The notes under the pieces were generated by a model. That model worked only from the letters and a program-made list of their open reading frames with translations. It was not told the origin of the DNA and ran no database searches. Source: Antedon mediterranea (Eukaryota; Echinodermata; Crinoidea; Comatulida; Antedonidae). Taken from it: DNA of 64,000 bases. The stretch is taken from NCBI RefSeq assembly GCF_964355755.1, contig NC_092670.1:11161201-11225200 (forward strand), in the 5' to 3' direction. Below, in pieces: positions 58,419 to 64,000 of the stretch (its first letter is position 1; each line of letters begins with the position of its first letter). The translations under genes and the position numbers were made by a program.

Positions 58419-61400
58419 TACAGGAAAACTATGAAATATGGTTGAAAAAATTGCAACAGAATTTATTTCACCACAATGCATTTCTATAAGGTCCCTATAT
58501 GAACATACTAAAAGTCTAAAAAAATCCAGGTAGGGGAAATAGGTTTTTTTAAATAAAATGGCCGCCAATGGCGAAAATTCCTAAAAAAGGACAAAAAAAC
58601 ATAAATGATAGATCTAATTACCACTTTATAACAGTTTTTACAATGGTTTATATATTTCTTTACAATTTCGAAGATCTGACCTACAATAAACACATTTTAA
58701 GTGCTGTTAATTAGAAAATGGCCGAAAAACAAATGTTTAAGTATCTAGATATATCCCTATTGTTATAATAATATATAAAACGCAGTCCTTCCTATATAAG
58801 ACATAGGATTACGGTGTCTATTAATAAATCAGTTCATTCACATTTGTACTGTTATAACAATATATTACAACATTGGTGGTGCCAGTGGGGAGGGGTATAG
58901 GGATGGGAGATCAAATGGGAAGGGTGAGGGAGTCTGTCCGTCCCCCCATCCCCTCTCCACAATTGGCTATTTTTTATGTAGACAATATGATGATATTTCC
59001 TAATATAAAACAATACCCCATTGAGTGCTGTTTCAAGGATTTTCATTTTTAAAAGTGAGTAAAACTACCCTTTACCGGTATAATATTATCGGCCCAGCCA
59101 ATTGATGCTGGCTGCGCTCTCCACCCTCCCCCCTCCCCCTCATCGGGAAAATCCTTGCGCCACAATCTATTACCGTATTTATTCGGATAAACGCTACATT
59201 TAGAAAAATCGAATAAATGCCCCCCTCCCCCTCCATAGGACATCATTTTGAATAACCTACGCCACCGCACCCCCTCCCCCGCTCCTATCGGACATCATTT
59301 TGAATTTATTTCCTCGAATGTACGCCCCGCCACATGCATATTATACACAATATTGTATTTTAACACATCTCTATTTGTAATAGAATTCACTGAATGGTGT
59401 TGTATTTGTTCATATCTAAAGGGTGTATTTATTTGATTATACACGTTTCCCACATTACACCCACAAAAATATACGCCTCTCCGAATAAACTCCTCACGAC
59501 GATTACACGCCCCCACTACCCTCCTTAAAAATCAACCACCAAGGGCATTTGTTTAAATAAATGCGGTAATTTCACTTTCATCTTGTCAGTATCTCATCCT
59601 CCATCTATTGGTGGGGAATTGAGCATGTGCTGATGCCGTGGCATTCTTAAAAAATAGTGGAGCAGCAGCAGTCCAAACCATATTTTCTGCAACGGCAATT
59701 CATTTTACTACAACCTTATTTATAGGTACATCTAATCAACTTTAATAGTTTCTCTGGTGCTGGTAGTCAATTTGTCATCAATACTTTCCATCCCCAGTCT
59801 GTGGGTTGAAGAGTATTTCCTATCCACTGCTATACCTGGTAATAAAGACTCACGAAATGAAATTTTGCAGCAAGGGAATAGATTTGCTTTTTGCAACTTT
59901 CTCAAAGTAAAAGAGGCTGTCTAAAGTCACCATTGACTTCCCTCCATAATATATAGGTACCAATGCCAAATTCCTGATGCAATGTTTTCTTTTTTTTTTG
60001 GAAACTGTTTGGTTTACAGAATTTGACATACAACTCCTACTGTGATGTGATGATTTTTAAGACCAACACCTTTTCCTAAACCAAATTTACTTACGGCCCA
60101 TAATTATAGCCATTAAACACAATAGTTTACTTTGCCTTCACATAACGTAACAAACATACATACATGGTACATAATAAGTGTCTTGAAATGTTGCTGTTTC
60201 GGGCCAAGAGGTTTGATGTAGCAAACAGTGGGCAGTGAGATGAAGGTTTCTGAGTAGCAGTGTGTATGGAGTCAATGGAGTAAAAGAGGGCTGCAGGAAA
60301 AGTATAAGATTTTTTTTTTTACCAAATGATGCATTGTCAATTTTGTGTATGACTGTCTCACATAGATGATGAAATAGTATATGTGAGGGAATGTGCACTG
60401 CTTCTTTATTGATGAATATGGTTGGTTTGACCCATGTGTTCTTTCCTCTTAAATTTATATTCTGTCACGGTTGCTTCATTTATTGATTTAATACTGTATG
60501 TTCTCGATGGGGGAGCACTGTGAATGCATGTAAAGTCTGTCCTTGGTGTGAAGCTCTGTAAAAATTAGTTTGCTTTTTATACATGGAATCCAGGGATATG
60601 ATACTACATCCCATCTATTTGGTATAGGAAAAGGTCTTAAAAAGTCTTAACACCTGGGCAGTAGTATGCTTACAAACTCTGTAAAACCAAACGTCTCCAA
60701 AAAAAAAAGAAACCATCGCATCAGAGGAATTGGTGGCATTGGTAGCTATACTGTATGGAGGAGGAATACGTTCTGGGAGAAAGTAGCAAAAAGCAAAACG
60801 GCACTTGAAATAAAGTCTATTCCCCCTACAACAAATGCTGCAAAATGTCATTCCCTGTGTGTATATTACCATGGTACAGCAGTGGATAGAAAGTACTCTT
60901 CAACCCACAGACTGGGGGATGGAAAGTTACAAATGGCGTGATGTGTCCATTGATGACAAATTTACCACCAGTACTACTGTTTGTGACGAATACCACGGCA
61001 TCAGCACATGCTTAATTCCTACCTATAGACAGAGGATGATAACTGGACAATAAAAATGAATGGATTAATAGATTCTAAAGATTGTATAATTCTATTGTTG
61101 TGACAGTACAAATGTAAATGAACTGTTTTATTAGACACCGTAGTCCTGCATTATAATGCATAGGACTACGTTGTCTATTATTATAACCGTGGTGATATCT
61201 TGATACTTAAATGTGTGTTTTTGTTGCTAAATAGCATTTAAATTAATATGTATATTGCAGTTTAAATGTTTGACACTAAGAAATATAAAAAGCATTATAA
61301 AAACTGCTATCAAGTGGTAATTAGATATAAAATATATGTTTTTTGTTCATTTTTAGACATTTTTCGCCATTGGCGGCCATTTTGTTTAAAAAAACCTATT

Positions 61401-61529
61401 TCCCCTACCTGGATTTTTCTAGACTTTTAGTATATTCATATAGGGACCTTATAGAAATGCATTGTGGTGAAAAAAATTCTGTTGCAATTTTTTCAACCTT
61501 TTACTGATTCTGAGCATATCTTTCCTGTA
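58419..61529. mobile_element. 3.1-kb foldback element with long inverted arms
   Basis: Starts TACAGGAAA and ends TTTCCTGTA. From about 58,440, TTGAAAAAATTGCAACAGAA through GGCCGCCAATGGCG is mirrored at 61,365-61,500, and complementarity continues (TCTAATTACCACTT; TTCATTYACATTTGTACTGT) and resumes for 59,580-59,840 against 60,830-61,050 (AGCATGTGCTGATGCCGTGG). The paralogous DNA after gene 5 (about 53,090) has no such insertion. The arms contain short frames but no recognisable transposase. A separate element (59,169-59,570) is nested in the left arm. Confidence 0.85.
59169..59570. mobile_element. Nested MITE with ATTACCG ends
   Basis: ATTACCGTATTTATTCGGAT on the left is mirrored by AAATAAATGCGGTAAT on the right. 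The C-rich interior repeats GGACATCATTTTGAAT. It sits inside the left arm of the foldback element. Confidence 0.75.
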
Positions 61530-61993
61530 CTAATAGAGCTACAACAATAGTATCCATGATACAACTCAACAATAGACTTTATTAACATTATCAGAAATCT
61601 GCTGAGAACTAAATAACTCTTTAGAAAAACCTACTCTTTGCATGACCTGCAATTCAATATTAGTGTGGATGAAAAACTTGTTTTGGTCCATAAAATAGTA
61701 AAAAAAGGTATCAAAGCCTATTTGCCTGTAAATTTTTTTTTTTTTAATGCTTTACTAATATTAAATATTAATTATTAATAATTTTTTCTCATAAGCAAAT
61801 AAATACAACAAAGAGAACTAGAAATGCATGAAGTTTTTCTGTGTTTTTTACCATTGATATTCATAACACTTGACCATATGATAACTGGGGATAGAGAAAC
61901 TAGTAGAAATAGACAGTAGCTGAGAACTCATTCACATTAATTAAAATCAAACTTATCATCCTGTCTTGAAAATGCCAATTACTAAAGTGTTTA

Positions 61994-62269
61994 ATCTCAT
62001 GCACGAACAAATTAGCTAAACAAATTTAAAAAGCCAAACAAAGCTAAATTTGAGTGTTTACAAACAACAAATTACAAAATTGTTTCATCTCATTCACGAA
62101 TCAATTAGCTGAACAAATTATCAACAAACTTATATGACATTCAAATATTATTCAGTATACTGTAATTTGTAACATTGAGATTACATGAGAAATCCTATTA
62201 TAAACCTTTTAGTTGAAAGGGTGTGGTTAGAAAACATCTGTGTCGTTCTCCAACCAATCTCCATAAAAG
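61994..62269 (+). promoter_or_regulatory. Promoter block of FReD gene 7
   Basis: Two copies of the shared motif (CATGCACGAACAAATTAGCT at about 61,999, and CATTCACGAATCAATTAGCT at about 62,090), then CATAAAAG at 62,262. Confidence 0.7.
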
Positions 62270-62299
62270 AGAAGTTTCCAAGCATGCAACCCAAGATAA

Positions 62300-62347
62300 T
62301 TGCTTCATGTTCTGTTGAGGTGTAAAACACATTGAAATACAGTATTT
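62300..62347 (+). other. Predicted non-coding first exon of FReD gene 7
   Basis: TGTTGAGGTGTAAAACACAT ends at donor GTAAGTATT (62,348), matching genes 4-6. Confidence 0.5.
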
Positions 62348-62576
62348 GTAAGTATTAAATTCTGTCAATTAGATTGATAGGGAAGTTGATGATGTCTAAA
62401 TTTCAATTAATTGTACAGCTTTATGCTTGAGATCCCTATAATTGTTTCATTTTTTTAAATTTATTTTACAATTTGATAGGACAAAGACATCAGCTCTAAG
62501 ATTGTGTTTGAAATATCTTTATTTTAATAGTTATTTACGCACAATATTTAAACAGTGTTGTCTAGTGTCTTTATTA

Positions 62577-62690
62577 TTACTAGTGACTCCATTATAATAT
62601 ATGCTATAGTGACTCCATATTCCATGGTGACTCCATAGGCTAGTTACTCTATTATATAAGTGACTCCATAATAGTAACATGCATGTGGCT
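62577..62690. repeat. Contracted relative of the 66-bp minisatellite
   Basis: TAGTGACTCCAT and GGTGACTCCATAGGCTAGTT units, followed by TGGCTAGAACTTGGCGATTT exactly as after the array at 45,395. Gene 7 thus keeps only the edge of the array found ahead of gene 5. Confidence 0.8.
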
Positions 62691-62831
62691 AGAACTTGGC
62701 GATTTCTAATACACTGCAAGGTGGTTAGGTGAAAATACTACTCTCTTGATACCTGTCCTTTGAATGCATACTTTTCTAATAGTTAAATGAAAATAACCTG
62801 TTGAGTGAGCTTTCAAGAAGTGTAACATAAA

Positions 62832-64000
62832 ATGAATTCCAGAGCATTCATGATTTGCTGTATGTTAGCTGTACTGGCTACATGTCATTCATGTCAGGAT
62901 GATGTATGTCTCCCTATTCCTCCAAGTAAGTAGAATATTTAAACCAAAAATAGGAGACGAAAAATATGATATTTAAAATAAGGTAAATTTATAAGGATAG
63001 TGCTTCTACACATTGACAAGACTACTTTGCTTCTTAAGTGACAACAATTAAAGTTTTCAGAAACTGTTCAAAAGAATTTGATGATTCTTTTGCAATTAAG
63101 ATTAAAAGCTATTTGTAAAAAACGAAAGTATAAAGAAACACATATATGAGATTTCAAATGGAAAAAACATGGAATTGAATTGGATCACAAACAAAATTTA
63201 CCTTATTTTAAAAATCTATGTAGTTACAGTTGAAATTGAACTATTGTATTTTCAAAACAAAAAGTATTGACAAAAGAAATTATTTGTAGGTGTTTTTGAA
63301 CCACCATAGAATAATTTCAAATAAAAGACAAAAATAATAAATAATTAAAAGTAAAAATGTTTAAACGGATGATTTTGTATTCTTCATTTCAATTTTATAT
63401 ATCAGTGATTGTATAACAAGATGAATTCTTTGTAATTTTAGAGTGTTTTATGAGGGACTGTGGTGACATTTTACGATATAATCCTTCTGCTGATAGTGGT
63501 GAATATGTTATACAGCCAGGAGATGGAGGATCACAGTTTACTGTGTACTGTGACATGAGGAAAGATGGAGGTTGGACAGTAAGTATAGGCATCTTTCAAA
63601 TATATCAGAAAATGTAAATCCAAAAGCCTTGCCACAGCTTCCTAATTAGTTACTAAAACAATATTACACAACAAGAATGCATGCATCATCACAATTACTG
63701 CCAGAGATAAATATGGACAGAAAACCCTGAATAGAGAACGATGGCGTAATTTGGGAGAAAAGGCTTGCCCAGCAGTAGGAGGTTACAGGCTGACAATGAT
63801 TGTAAAATAAGTATAATCAAATTGTAGAAACAAATTTAAAAAAAATTAAATTGTAAATATATTGACATACCTTAATGAGTAATATTACTGGTCAGGTTCT
63901 TAATTTATTTATTTATATTTACGCCAGTGATGGTCTTGCCATCACTGTTTTAGTAAGACTGTAGAGTATAGATTACTATCATTTCATTATCAGGTGATAC
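62832..64000 (+). CDS. FReD gene 7 (partial): recent copy of gene 5
   Basis: Exon 1 at 62832-62925 and exon 2 at 63442-63578 are complete, and exon 3 starts at 63,994 and is cut by the window end. The signal peptide differs from gene 5 by one residue (MNSRAF for MDSRAF), and the linker ([13 protein letters not shown]) and exon 2 are the same. Introns are almost identical to gene 5 except that the TTAA-flanked MITE is missing. Expected to encode the same type of secreted lectin if the rest is intact. Confidence 0.9.

Noticed and set aside
60666-61053. Frames of 91 and 72 codons as a possible gene
   Set aside because: They lie in the right arm of the foldback element, are frameshifted relative to each other and recur inverted in the left arm.

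Overview
The window is animal nuclear DNA: AT-rich, with short spliced exons bounded by GT/AG sites, AATAAA signals, non-LTR retrotransposon and SINE remnants, and many short inverted-repeat DNA transposons. The gene content (a long axonemal-type dynein heavy chain, and a tandem cluster of short secreted fibrinogen-related lectins) fits a marine invertebrate. An echinoderm or other invertebrate deuterostome is my best guess, but the sequence alone does not settle it.

Region 1 (about 0.7-18.8 kb, minus strand) holds 33 consecutive exons of a diverged dynein heavy chain. All 33 join in phase and give 2,074 codons with no stop. They run from the AAA3 Walker B region through AAA4, the stalk with its microtubule-binding tip, AAA5 and AAA6. 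The 3' end lies beyond the left edge. The 5' half (tail, AAA1, AAA2, AAA3 P-loop) is not seen to the right of 18,758. Introns carry MITE-like hairpins, SINE/LINE tails and two minisatellites (73 and 118 bp).

Region 2 (19.8-64.0 kb, plus strand) is a head-to-tail array of fibrinogen-related-domain (FReD) genes. Each encodes a signal peptide, a short linker and one FReD of about 215 residues in four coding exons with phases 1/0/1. Genes 1, 4, 5 and 6 are intact (258, 245, 246 and 244 aa). Gene 2 has a frameshift in its last exon. A decayed gene 3 survives as an orphan promoter block and part of a last exon. Gene 7 is cut by the right edge and is a recent copy of gene 5. Genes 4-7 share a promoter block, a TATA-like box and what looks like a non-coding first exon 0.5-1.3 kb before the ATG exon. 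Genes 5, 6 and 7 and their intergenic DNA are segmental duplicates, so several transposons are seen as filled sites beside an empty paralogous site: a LINE, a TTAA-flanked MITE and a 3.1-kb foldback element. Behind gene 5 a perfect-looking 1,206-bp tandem duplication multiplies the 3' half of the ligand-pocket exon.

Between the genes lie a 4-kb element with ACGTTGG-rich sub-terminal arrays, an hAT-type element with an 8-bp target duplication, a Harbinger-like element with a TAA duplication and a 66-bp minisatellite. The FReD cluster as a whole looks like an expanding, repeat-driven family of soluble pattern-recognition lectins. That role is inferred from the family, not shown by this sequence.
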